DNA of 64,000 nt from Sanghuangporus weigelae (lineage: Eukaryota > Basidiomycota > Agaricomycetes > Hymenochaetales > Hymenochaetaceae): assembly GCA_033182465.1 (NCBI GenBank), contig CP137326.1, positions 1,519,501 through 1,583,500 on the forward strand, given 5' to 3'. A program made the translations under genes and the position numbers. The notes beneath the pieces are model-generated. The model had not been told where the DNA came from. It was given only the letters and a program-made list of their open reading frames with translations, and searched no databases. Positions 11,289-22,700 of this stretch are shown here, in pieces; within the stretch, counting starts at the first letter, position 1, and every line of letters begins with the position of its first letter.

Positions 11289-11802
11289 TTTCCAACTTGG
11301 ATCAACGCCGTCCCTGCGACTGGTCCGATCCAAAGAGGCCAGGTAAAACGGTTTTTAAGCTGATAAAGGAGGAGGGTTGAGGAGGGAGAAGAAAGAAGAG
11401 CTAGTGGACAGGAAAGTAAAGAATGAAAGTGTGGTAAATTGAATGGAGGACGGACACGAGAGCAACGGAAGCCTATAGGACTCGGCACGAGAACACTGGC
11501 CATATGGCAAGGTACCAAAACCTCTCATTTTCTAACACCAAATAAGCTCGGTTGATGTTGGATTTTCCATCCCGCGCCCATTCGCATGGGATTAGGTCAT
11601 TCTAGTCATTCTCCGCAGCAGACCTGAAAACTTTCTTTCCGCGTTAGGAAGGTGTCTCACAGTTTCCAAGCGCTCGTCGTCAAGTGGCCATATCTTTCCA
11701 TCTTTACCAATTTACACAGAGTTGCGTTTCTTCACCGGATATTCATTTGGTCTCGGATGATGGCCTCTTCATGATCGGAGGCACGGATCGGCTCTTTGGA
11801 TG
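11289..11802. other. Intergenic, nothing recognised
   Basis: A gap of about 510 bp between two minus-strand genes. It holds presumed promoter DNA of the DUF6534 gene and 3' UTR of the YEATS gene. I see no repeats or RNA features. Confidence 0.4.
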
Positions 11803-14800
11803 TCAGGCATCCCGATAATCTTTTGGAGGCTCGGCATCGTGCACAGCGACGCCAAGCCGTACTATGGTTAAGAACAGCGCTCGGTGAAGGTCCCGCTGAC
11901 CTTTCTTTCGTGCTCCGTCCAGTACCCCACGTACAACATGTGCTGGAACTAGAAGACGCCTCTTTGATGCGTGTGACCCGCTCAATCCTGTGATATTTGC
12001 CCGCGCCGAATTTTCGGACCTCAAATCCATTGACTGTAGACCGCCCCAGACCAGGGATCGTATAAAAGCACGCAGTGATGCCGTCAAAATACCGTACGGT
12101 ACGAGTTCTGCTTCACAGTTTCTCTTCGACGGTGCAGAGCCAGACAAAATCGGATCGTGGAAGGCCGGAAAGCAAGGGAGGCTCAGCGCAGAAACGATGT
12201 TCCGCACACCGATCAGTAAGGTGGGGTCGACTTTCCCAAGTAGATGAACGAGATCATCTCCAATTGGAGGTTTCGTTGCACAACGACGTCTGGCGGTCTC
12301 GGCCTGATTTCCAAGGAAGTCGTGCGTGTCCACGATAGGCATTCTTCCCGCACACGATAAAGGTTCGCAAACTCGACCTGAACCTCCCTCCTCACCATCC
12401 TTCGCACGCAAAACTTTTCCTCTCCGATGCACGGATACCCGATAACCACAAATCGAGCAGAATAAGTCTTGTACCGACCTATGAAGCTGCGACGATGGAC
12501 CGGTCGGAGAGGCGTCGCTGCCAAGGCACAGACCCTCTGCCTTCATCCATCGATACACGTCTATTGGCCCGGAAATTTTCATGATGGAACCGGAAGCTTG
12601 CGCTTCCTGAGCATCCTTATTTCTATCTGGAGCAGAAGAAGTAAAGGCTTCCCATATGGCCCTCGCACGTCCCCACTGGTAGACAAATATGTATATAAAT
12701 TCCCCAAGTGGCCTGTGTGACGCCTTCACGTACCTCAATAGCTTTACGTCTTCCCTCAACCAAACTTAGAAAGTACTGAGGTGTAAGAGGAAGGAAGTAT
12801 GGAATCTGTGGTAGTTTACGAAGACCGGCGTCTAATCAGAAGGAAAATGCATCAACCGATAGAAATGAAAGTTTAAAATTTGCAAACCTTGAGCCGTCGA
12901 AGGAAAGTTTAGAGCAATCTTTCGCAAACCCAGTGACCAATCTGATATCCATCAAAATAATGTTTGAGTCACAGTTCGTCTTAAAAACAGGAACGTATAA
13001 GGATCGATCTGACCTTGCTCATTTCCATTCGGCTTTTCAGTCGAGCCTTGATTTTCATTGATAGCCTTCGGAGGTTGGTCGACCTTGACAGACCAATCCA
13101 TCTTCCAACTATCGTGTTTCCGAGGAAGAATCTCAGTGTGTCGATCTAGTTCCACATCGAGGACTTGTTCCTCCCCTTTGACTGGCCGTGTCGACTTGCC
13201 GTCATGCAGCTGAACACTTAAAGTCAAATTCATCACCGACAATTCAAATGAATGATACTTGCCTGGACCCAATGCTCAATTTGTGTGGGCTTATTCCGAG
13301 TCCCAACCCATTCCAAAATTATCTGTGCGAGGAACGGTTTATCTGAGGTCCCCATCACAGCGAATGGAGGTTCTGAAACAGACAAAGACATCCCGGTTGC
13401 AGGAGAATCTGCTGCGCAATCCACGGACATCCTGGAGAGTACCGTGCTTATGTGTAGACTCTAAGGTACAGTGAAGTTAAATATATCATCAAGTGTTTCG
13501 AAGTACGGAAGCGGCCTACGTAAGATGCTGTTGTAACCGAGACCAGCCATTTATGTGTCACTCGTCCTGATTCTTGAGCATCTGTGATAATACGCTGGTA
13601 AAAAACGGCACGCTAGAATCGCTCACGTACATACCTTCTGGTAACCTGAGGCTATAGTCATTAACTATCAGTCTCAGCGGGATGTGGAATCTGCTGCCCT
13701 CGTAAGCCTTCAAAAGTCCCTTGGAAGCTACGGTTCCGTCTGAAGCGTCTCCAAGTTCATCTTCAGACGGTGTCGCCTCTTCCATAGCTTCAGTACCGGC
13801 TGAGCTTGCACTCCAAGATAGTCTCGTCGCGCATCTTGGGAAGTCATCGTCGACACTGATTATATCGAGAGGTTTGTTATCGTCATAGACATGGATTTGT
13901 CTCTTCTTCGGCGCCCTGCCAAGAAACGGTGCCAAGGCTGGTGTATCTCTATGATGGCCTAGAGTCTTTGTGACAAACACAGGATCCTTCATTCCTTCTC
14001 CCTCCTCTTCCTTTGTCTGAGAGCAAGGTCCTACAAGGTCGGAAAGCTCGTCAGCCTGTTCCGCCTCCGGCACAGCAACAATTCCATCGTACGATCCGAC
14101 CGCCATTTTGAATAGCCTTTGTAAGCTCGCACTCATTCCTGTTACTTCCAGGCCATGCCCAACGACAAACTCCTGCTCATCCTCTGTTACAACGGAGGCG
14201 CATGCCTGAACGCACTCATCATGACTGGCAAACTCGCGATGGTGCTTCAAACGACAATGATTCAGCAAACCTTGCAGGCGCGGGAAATCTGACCGATGAC
14301 AGTCTGGGCACGCGATTTTGTATGTCATTATCGGTGTTGAGGTAATGTCGCGCAAGTAGAGATATCTATTAGGCTCCTTGACCACTCGGTCCTCGTGGTG
14401 CAACTGAACCTGCGGACGTGTCGCGTGTCGAGAACGATGCGAATCCTGTAGAAGACTTCTGCTAGTGTCATTGGTCTTTGCCGACGGAGTCGGATTTTCC
14501 GCAATGCCGAAACACGTTGGAAGCTCTGCTGGGAGAAAGAGCTCAGCAGACGCGTTGGCTGCCTTATACGTCGCGATGGCGAGGTCTGCAAATTGGTTCG
14601 GACCGTCTAAGACTAGACATCAGAAATACTGAGAATATAATTTTGTAAAGCAACAGTACCTTGTATATCATGTCCTTCAGGGTTCAAGACCTGCTTTTCG
14701 AGAACATCTTGAAGGACGAGTGCCCAAGACAGCCGAGACTCCATTGTTTCTGTAAGTCGAGCGCGAAGGCCGATTTCAAGGCCAATTTCTTCGTGGAGAA

Positions 14801-14939
14801 TTGCTCTGAGCACATCGTCTGCATGCAGTTTCAATGAACACTTGCACGTTATTTGACATTTTATGAATTAGATGCTACCTTTGTTGCCTTCGATTTTTCT
14901 GCATTTTCGCGGTCTCTCATCGTCATCGAAGTCACTCAT
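11803..14939 (-). CDS. AHC1-type zinc finger plus YEATS domain chromatin protein
   Basis: A nuclear protein likely to read acylated histone tails within an ADA/ATAC-like acetyltransferase complex (role inferred from family). Exons read directly are 14939-14879, 14818-14660, 14606-13635, 13566-13520, 13460-13263, then 13209 onward; the last exon ends at the stop at 11803. The N-terminus is MSDFDDDERPRKCRKIEG. Near residue 145 is a C2H2 finger of the AHC1 type: YKIACPDCHRSDFPRLQGLL followed by NHCRLKHHREF. The YEATS domain begins GRVTHKWLVSVTTASY and continues with SEPPFAVMG, FLAQIILEWVG and IEHWVQLHDG. A C-terminal region (DLFCSICGY; LLVPAHVVRGVLDGARKKG) resembles the tail of YEATS2-like proteins. 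One intron, 13262-13210, uses a GC donor. Confidence 0.85.
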
Positions 14940-15035
14940 GAAGTTTCGGGCACGTGCCCGACGGAATCGTCAATTAGTGCGTCGATCATGCAGATCTATT
15001 TGAAAATGCGAAAAGATAAACTAGAATACAAGTTA

Positions 15036-15423
15036 CAGCGTGTTCAGAAAACCTTGACAGTGTCAACTTTTCATATATTTTTTTCGCTTAGCCTCGGCTG
15101 TCCGGTTTGGGAAAGCCGCACACTCACAACTTCCGCGTGAACCCGAATGATTTCGACACTATCTACTATGTTTAAGAGACACAATATAATACAATTCAGA
15201 CTGGAAACTCTGTGTCCTGCACAGTGCATGACCTACTTAATACCAACATGGCTTGCAATGCTTGTCTCTGCCAGTATTGCAAGAGGGATGATAAGCTGTG
15301 GTGGGAAGTGTAATAGCATAACTGCACACAAAAATGGGCAGCCGAAGTTTTCCCATAAGGCAGGACCCTGAGCAAAAAATATATATGAAAAGTTGACACT
15401 GTCAAGGTTTTCTGAACACGCTG
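15036..15423. mobile_element. 388-bp MITE with about 44-bp perfect TIRs and TA duplication
   Basis: Both ends begin CAGCGTGTTCAGAAAACC and remain identical as inverted copies for about 44 bp, up to ATATATTTTTT-like tracts. TA flanks the element at 15034-15035 and 15424-15425. It is too short to encode a transposase. The TIR sequence differs from the family at 1.9-3.2 and 36.7 kb, so it is an independent family. It lies between the YEATS gene start and the Mlp1 stop and appears to disrupt nothing. The near-perfect TIRs suggest recent movement. Confidence 0.92.
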
Positions 15424-15486
15424 TAAAACACATGCAAGCGATGAGATAGCCAGATTGAAGTGCTAGGATAGGTGAATATGCAAATG

Positions 15487-18400
15487 CTATGATGGGGGAA
15501 CAGGATTAGGGGTGGTGGCTATTCGATCCCGTCGTAACGCGACCGGCTTTGCAGCGGCGGTGGTCTCTGCAGGTTTAATCCGCTTAGCCAGCGACTCGGC
15601 TGTGTTTTCGGTTGTCTCCTCGCGAGCACGTTTTGTAGCGGCGCCAATGATGGAAACGCCGCCGTCTGCAGCATTCGCAGCAGCGGCTTGAGCAATAGCA
15701 GCGGGTGCTCCGCCGCGGACTGTGCCACCACGGGCTACTCCACGTGCACCTCGTACTCCACGTACAGCACCACCACCACGAACACCTCGAACATGTGCAT
15801 CTCCAGTAGCAGCAATGGCAACCCCGAGCATCGGCTTCTTGGGAAGAGCAGCAGGCGTCGCCGAGGTGGGAGTCGAAGGCCCCGCGATTGGAGCAGGGGC
15901 AGTTGCTGTTCCTGGTGTCGTTTTCGCAGTGGGTCTTGTCGCGGCTGTTGCATGTCCGGCTGCCGCAGATGAAGCGGCAGAGGGTGCTGGTTTTACTGGA
16001 ACCGGTGGAGTAGCTTTCACAGGTGTAGCAACGGAACCTGGAGGAATTGTGGGAGCAGCGGGTACGACGCCGGCTTCCCGCCATGCTTTGATTTGTGCCT
16101 CGAGATGCTTCACGTTCGCCTGAGCCTTCTGGAGCATACCATCCTTCAATTTCAGCTTTGTCGTAGACTCCATCCTACCGCGTTCGGTCGCTGCCTTAAG
16201 AGCCTGCTCGTGTTCCTCCTTCGAGATCATGTCCTGCGTGGTACCTAAAGGAGCAGCAGCACCCGCCTTCGTGGCTTCTTCCTTAGCCTCCTTCCGCGTC
16301 CTTTCAATTGCTGCCTTCAGTTCCTCCTCATGCTTTGCGGTGAGTCTTGCTTCCAGCACACGGAGTTCTTCTGCATGTCGAGTGGCAATCTCCGCTGTAT
16401 CCACACCCGGATCCTGCAGTTCAGTCCGCAATTTTTCAGTAGCGGCGGTCAAAGAAGCTTTCTCCGCGAGTAACTTGTCCCTCTCCTCACGGAGAGCAGA
16501 CTAGACAAAATCTGAGAAAATATTTCTAGTAGTCAAAACTCAGTACACTCACCAAAGCAGCTTCATGATCAGCGGCAGCCTTCGCCACTTTGCTCATCTC
16601 GTTGGCTAGTAACTTCGCCGACGTCTCTTTCTCCTGGGCTGCAGCCGCCAGTTGAGTCTTCAACGACTCCACCTCGGCATTTGAATCCGACGATGTCGCC
16701 GCTGCGGCCTGACTGGCGAGGCGTTCCTTTTCGTCGGACAGGTCCTTGACTTGCTTTCGCAGCTCAGCGACAGTCTCGTTCAACTTGGAAATCTGATGAT
16801 TCAGTTGCCCAAGTCGGTTGCGAGATTCTTGCCCTAGAGACGAGTATTTCGTTCGGAAGTCGGCGAGTGTAGCCTGCGTGTCCTCAAGCTGTAAGGTCAA
16901 TTGGTCAGTGAAGCGTCTGTTTCGAAAGTGAGCAAACATACAAGTTTTGTCTGAGCATCCTTCTCGGCAGTGTAAGCCGCCTTCTCTTCCTCGGCCTTAC
17001 GGAGATCAATCTGTAAGTCTTCAATCTCGTCCTTGAGAGCTTGGACGTCGTTCGGGTCAATACGATCGTACTAGTCATTGTCAATAAGCCTTAAGTATAA
17101 GTACTATAAATACGGATCAGTTAACTTGCCTTCGTAAGAAGCTGAGCATTCCGTTCCTTCCATTGACGGCTTTCGTCTTCAAGCCGTTGAATCTGAGCAT
17201 TCTTGGCATCAAGCTCAGCGCGGAGCGTCGTCGCTTCTTCTTGAAGCGGATTGAGTTCTGATTGGAGGTGATTGAGCGTCGTCTCAAGCTGGCGTGCTTT
17301 GCGAGCTTGTGCTTCACACTCTGCACGAAGCGTGGCGTTGCTTTCACGGAGAATGTTGAGTTGGTTGATCCTCTCCAACAGTTCGGCATGCTCAGCAGAA
17401 TTACTGATAGCCTTCGCAGCTTCTTCACGCTCCTTTGAAAGAGTTAGTATGCATTGTAAGGAAAAGCAGTACGGTGCGGACGAACATTTGACAGTGCCGT
17501 CCTTGTTTCCTCAAGAGCCTGGCTGAGATGGTCGATCTGTGCCTTTTGTCGTGCGTTCTCCTGCTTGGAGAGCTCCAGTTGAAGGTCAACGATTTCCTTC
17601 TCCTTGCGCAGATAGGCGACTACAGAACGCAGCTCTACCACACGGCCATCCACATCATCACCGTCACCCGACTCTGGCACGTTCATGTTTGAATCCGCAG
17701 CTTGGCGTATACGAGAGGCCTGTGAACTAACAGACTCCAGATGCTGGTGAAGCAGGCTATTTTGTGCCGCAAGATCTTTGCAACTATATTCTTGCTTAGA
17801 AATCTATGAGGAAGTGAGCAGAACAGCTATGCTTACCGAGCTGTAAGATCTGCAATCTCCTTGTTAAGAACTTCCCGCTGCTGGTTCCAACTAGCTTCCG
17901 ATGAGGTCAAATTCGCCTGAGCAGTCTCAGCTTGAACCATCTTCTCGCGTAAAGAAGCCCGTGTCTCGGTGAGCTCCTTCTTGAAAGCGTCCACGACTTT
18001 GATTGACTCGGCATGAGCGACGATCTCGCGAGAATATTTCTCTTCAGCGGCCTTTATACAGAGGATAAGTTCACTAATGCTCTTGACATCATAATAGACC
18101 TACTTTGGCACGCTCCATCTGCTCTCGTATCTCGTTCTCGCGAGATGTTTGATCGGTGCGCGAGCTCATCTCAGCATTGGTGATATCAACAATCGTGTCC
18201 TCCAGCATCTTCTTGTCCTGGGCGTACGCTTCGCGTTCCTTTTCGAGCGTTTGCTGGAGCTCACCGTTCTTCGTGTTAAGTCGAGTCATCTCGTCCTGCA
18301 GAGATGATACTTTCTCCTCAAGTGCCTTCCGTTCAGCCTAGATATGACGAAGATTAGCATATGATGCAGAGGACGAACAAGCTCCCGTACTTCGACTTTA

Positions 18401-21400
18401 GCAATCTCAGCTTCGGTCGATGCCTTATACTCGTCATGCGTGGCAGACAGTGATTGCAAAGCAGCTTCACTAGCCTGGCTGATTTCCTGGAATTGCTGCA
18501 CATGACTGCGGGCAGCGGCAAGATCAACTTCGGCAGCCTTCAATGCGGCCCTATGTGGCACAAGAAAGTCAATAACCAGTGAATACAAAAATACGGTCAA
18601 ATTTACCGGAGTTCGGCGACTTCGACCTTGAGTTCCTGCTCCGAGCCATCTTCACCGGCGGGTGGACGTGAAGTATCACCAGTCGTGCCAGTGGCCGAGG
18701 AAGTACGTCGCTCGTAAACGGCAATCTTTTCTTCATTCATCTGCACCTGCTTGACAAGCTCATCCACTCGTTCTTGTAGGTGTTTCCGACTTGTCTCAGC
18801 CTCCACAAGAGACTCTCGGGCCTTTGACAAGTTCTCTACCTGCCATAATATTCAATAACGTAGGAGACATTTTCAGAAGTATCTAACTTACAGAGCGATC
18901 AACCTTAGTTCGCAGTTCCTGAACTTCGATATCCTTCTGCAATGAAATTTGTCGGACTGTGTCGCGCTCGCGGGATAGCTGAGTTCGAAGATCCTGACTA
19001 AAGCATTCAAAATTGAATGTTACTACGCTAAAACAGACGCGATTTTGAGGAACACTTACGCTTGGGCCTCCAGATTATGAATTTGGGACTCAAATCTTTG
19101 CCTATCGCTGCCGTTCGCCTTGTCGATGTCATTGTGCATTTTCTGCACGTTGGCAATCAAGTCCGCCATACGAGACCGCTCCAGAGACAGAACTTTATTC
19201 TCATCAATTAGCCGTGTCTGCACATTCTACATCTCGAGTTAATATCATCACAAGACGAGTAAGTTTAACGGCTACGCACCTCCCAGATCTTCTTTTCTGC
19301 ACGAAGATTGGAGCATTCGTTCCGCAATCGCTCGATCTGGGTATTAGCAGAGGCTAATTCCTCGGCAGCATGGCTACATGCGATATCCAGACGTGTGTAT
19401 TGATCGTGCAGTTGTTGGTTCCGTTTCTGCAAATTTTGAGCTTCTCGCTCGTGCATGATGTATTGTTCCTGAGCCATGCGATGCCGCTCTGACCCAAATG
19501 GTGAGCTTGAACCTTTGAGGACACAAAGAGAATAAACTCACCATTGAGGAATTCAATCCTCGCGTTAGCCTTTGCGAGTGCCGCACCTAGTTGACTGGAT
19601 TCACGCTGGTATTGCAGAACTTCTTCGCGAAGCTTGATAGTATCAACGCCCATTTCTTTTCGGTATGCCTCGAAGTTAGTTCGGACTTCCTCAAGCTCCT
19701 TCTCTAATTCAGTTGGCTCGCGAACAGATCCATTCACCTGTGGAGACGATGGACTCGCTTGCTGAGTAGAAGTAGCAGCTGGAAGTGCCCCGCCCCGTTC
19801 ATAACGAGAAATCATGGTCTTCAACGTGTCCCTCTCTTTGATGTAAGCCTGAATCGTCGCCTGGTGGCTGGCTTGGGTACTCTCAAGTTGAGCCTGCAGT
19901 GTCATGATTGCCTCGTGCGCCTCACGAATAGCCTCGTTCTGCTCGTTCTCCATTCGCGCCTTGTACTCCTGCTCGGCATTTTCCATTCTTGACGAAATCT
20001 CCCGGATTAAACCTAACAGTGCCATATTCTTCTGCTGCAGCTCCGGAATTGACTTATAGAGGACGAGGTTATTCGTAATAACTTCCTCCACATTCGATGC
20101 TGGTTGAATAACCTGCAGATCTTCATCCGAAGGCAGTGTCGCATCCTGTAATCGACCCAGTTCCTTGAGGAGACCTTTGATTTGCAGGCCAAGATCATCA
20201 AGCTGCCGTTTCTGTAGAGCGTTTTCTCCCTTCAGGTTTTCTTCGACCTTCTTTGCGTTTTGAAGTTCTACCAGGGAAGCGTCACGTTCGGCAAGTGCTC
20301 GAGAGAGCTGAGTCGCGAGCTGATCCGACTCTGCTTGAACTCGCTCGATTTCTTGCTTCTGATGCGCGAGGGCGGGAGTCTAGATTGAAATTAATACGAG
20401 CAATTGATGTAAACCGGAAGTAAACATACTGCTTCTTCAAGCTCAGCAAGAACTCCACCAAGCGTACGATCAAGATTTTCCATGTCACGCTGTTTCTTGG
20501 CCAATTCGCCTTGCATCCTGACATATTCAGCATAAACCTCGGTGAACGTCTTGCCACTCTTCTGCATGCGGTTGATCATTGAGATATTTGGGCTAAAGTT
20601 GAACAAGCTATCCGCAGATACGTTCGGCGAAGCTTGCGCCCCCGAGGGAACTGGAAGCTCGCCCGAGCTGATGCGGTCCAAGACACTCCTCAGCTCTTCC
20701 AATTCTTCCTCGAGCTCCTTCGTCCTCTGCTGCTCAGCCTCCAGAGCTTCACGGAGTTTCTGTTCGTTCTCCGCAGCCTTCTGACCAAGACCTTCCCAAT
20801 CTTTCTCAATCCCAGCAACTAGCTCCTTAGCATGGTTCTCACGCTCTTCCAGCATTTGTATGAGTCGGCGCAAGTTGGCAGCTTCGCTGGAGTATTTAGC
20901 TTCCTGGTCCGCAAGCTGGTTCTGGAGATCTTGAACTTTCTGCAAGGACTGAGAAAGTTGCTGGGTTTGTTTGTTATGGGAGGTTTGAAGTGTACGTAAG
21001 TTGGTCAAGGTCTGATTGTAAGACTGCTTTACGGCATCGAGTTCAGCCTGCAGCTGCACGAGTTCGGTATGCTTGTCACGGCGGTAGGTCGAGTACTCCT
21101 CTGTCTTCTTGGTTAATTCGGCATTCGCGCGCTCGTTTTCGTCCTTGACGAGTTGCAATTGATGAGTCAGGGTCTCGACTTTGAACTAGAAATTTATTGG
21201 TAATCAAATAATCAAACCAAAAGTCCATGTTACTTACCGCCGTCGATCTCTCAGAAGCTCGAATGTCTCGTGATGTGGATTCTAATTCCTGCGCCTCTTT
21301 CCTAGCAACCTTCAGGCTCTCGCGAAGGTTATTGATCTCCTGATCCCGCTCCGCTACATCCTCCTGAAGTCGAGAGACTACGCCGAGCAAGTTTCTCTTC

Positions 21401-21971
21401 TCCTTTTCGACTTCTTCGATTTTCTTCTTCAGGTCAGCCACTTCATGTGATGATGATGACTCTGATGAGCTGATCCTCTCGAGATCAGCCTTAAGTGCAT
21501 CACGGGAGGTAGCTATGCGCAGCAAGCCAAAATAAACCGTCAGCGTCAACGTGTCTCCAGATTTCACATTTACGGACCTATTTCCTCTTTCTCCGCTTTT
21601 ACCTTGGTAAGCTCGTTTTGCACATCCTTCACATTGACATCAAGCTCTGCAAGCAGATTCTCCCTATCCTGCAGCGCCTGGTCAAGCTCGATCTCCTTCC
21701 TCTCCGCTTCGGCTTCCTGGGCCTCAATAATTCGCTCCTTCTCATCCAGTTGTTGCGCTTGATTCAAAATGAGTCTGTAGCACTGTACGACTAAAACAGC
21801 CGAGGGCGTCTCAAGATGAGCATCAGGGAAGAGATTTGACAGCGCTTGAAGGTCGATATCTTGAAGTAAGGGTCCGATAGTAAAAGAACCTGTGGGAGGC
21901 GGCGTTGAACGAGCAGACGCATTGTCAGCGTCAGCTTCCGGATTCTTCTTGCTCCGTCGTCGCGGAGGCAT
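15487..21971 (-). CDS. MLP1: Nuclear-basket coiled-coil protein Mlp1/Tpr
   Basis: A very long coiled-coil protein of the nuclear pore basket that tethers mRNP surveillance and chromatin factors. It starts MPPRRRSKKNPEADADNAS at 21971. Exon 1 ends at 21578 and exon 2 starts at 21512, in phase. About a dozen exons then encode nearly continuous heptad-rich Glu/Lys/Gln/Leu sequence, roughly 1,800-1,900 residues, the usual Tpr size. A short non-helical linker (around PSGAQASPNVSADSLFNFS) is seen as in family members. The C-terminus switches to an Ala/Pro/Thr-rich region and an RG-rich patch (VRGVRGARGVARGGTVRGG), followed by a basic stretch LAKRIKPAE and the end TPNPVPPS. Myosin or other coiled coils are unlikely given length and tail. 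Confidence 0.9.
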
Positions 21972-22700
21972 GTTTTAATTTTGATGACTTTTGGATGCAC
22001 CAAAAGAAGTGTGGTTTATGCTACGCAGACGGGTCACCAGCACCGCTGCGAGCGTAGATGAAGGCAAGAAAGTAAAGAGGATGAACGCTGGTGGTGAAAG
22101 TCGAGAGTGCAGGTCACATCATGTGGCTTCAACAACTCAGTCACAAACAAACAACTCGGTTCCGAGTTACGTAAAGCCAACCAAACAAAACTCATTTTTC
22201 ATCGAGATAACTATTCATCAGCATAAAATAAGCAATATTCAGGACATTTTGCCCCATACAATTCACATGTTTAGTTCAATCACCTTGTTTGTATTATCAT
22301 AATATCTCGAGAGCCAGAAATTGCGAACAAAGCATGAGCTGGTCAATATTGTATTGTTTTATCCCAAGATGATTCAGCACCAGAAAAGAATGGTCTACAA
22401 GAGATCGTCAAGAAGTCTCGGAACAACAGAGTCTATGAGTACAGTCCAAGTCCGTCGTAAACGTGATAACTAATCAAACAAATGGCAAGAAAGAAGCGCA
22501 GCAAGAATATCAAACAAAAAACGAAATGCTAGAACACCTACGCAAAATCTGAGCGACACAACATGTGGACTAACCACCATACATCAACTGCGAGTAAGCA
22601 GATCCTCGCGAGATCTGCATAGGATCTTGAGTTATCAACATCTACACGTCAAACGCGACGCGACGAAACAAGAGGGCACGAGGTCAGCATGCGCTTCAAC
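21972..22700. other. Mlp1 promoter region and TF 3' flank
   Basis: Holds no gene I can support. The 22200-22700 part is AT-rich with a run of in-frame stops on both strands. Confidence 0.4.

Noticed and set aside
15688-16123. Long plus-strand ORFs opposite the Mlp1 tail
   Set aside because: Mirror frames of the Ala/Gly/Arg-rich repeats in the Mlp1 C-terminus.
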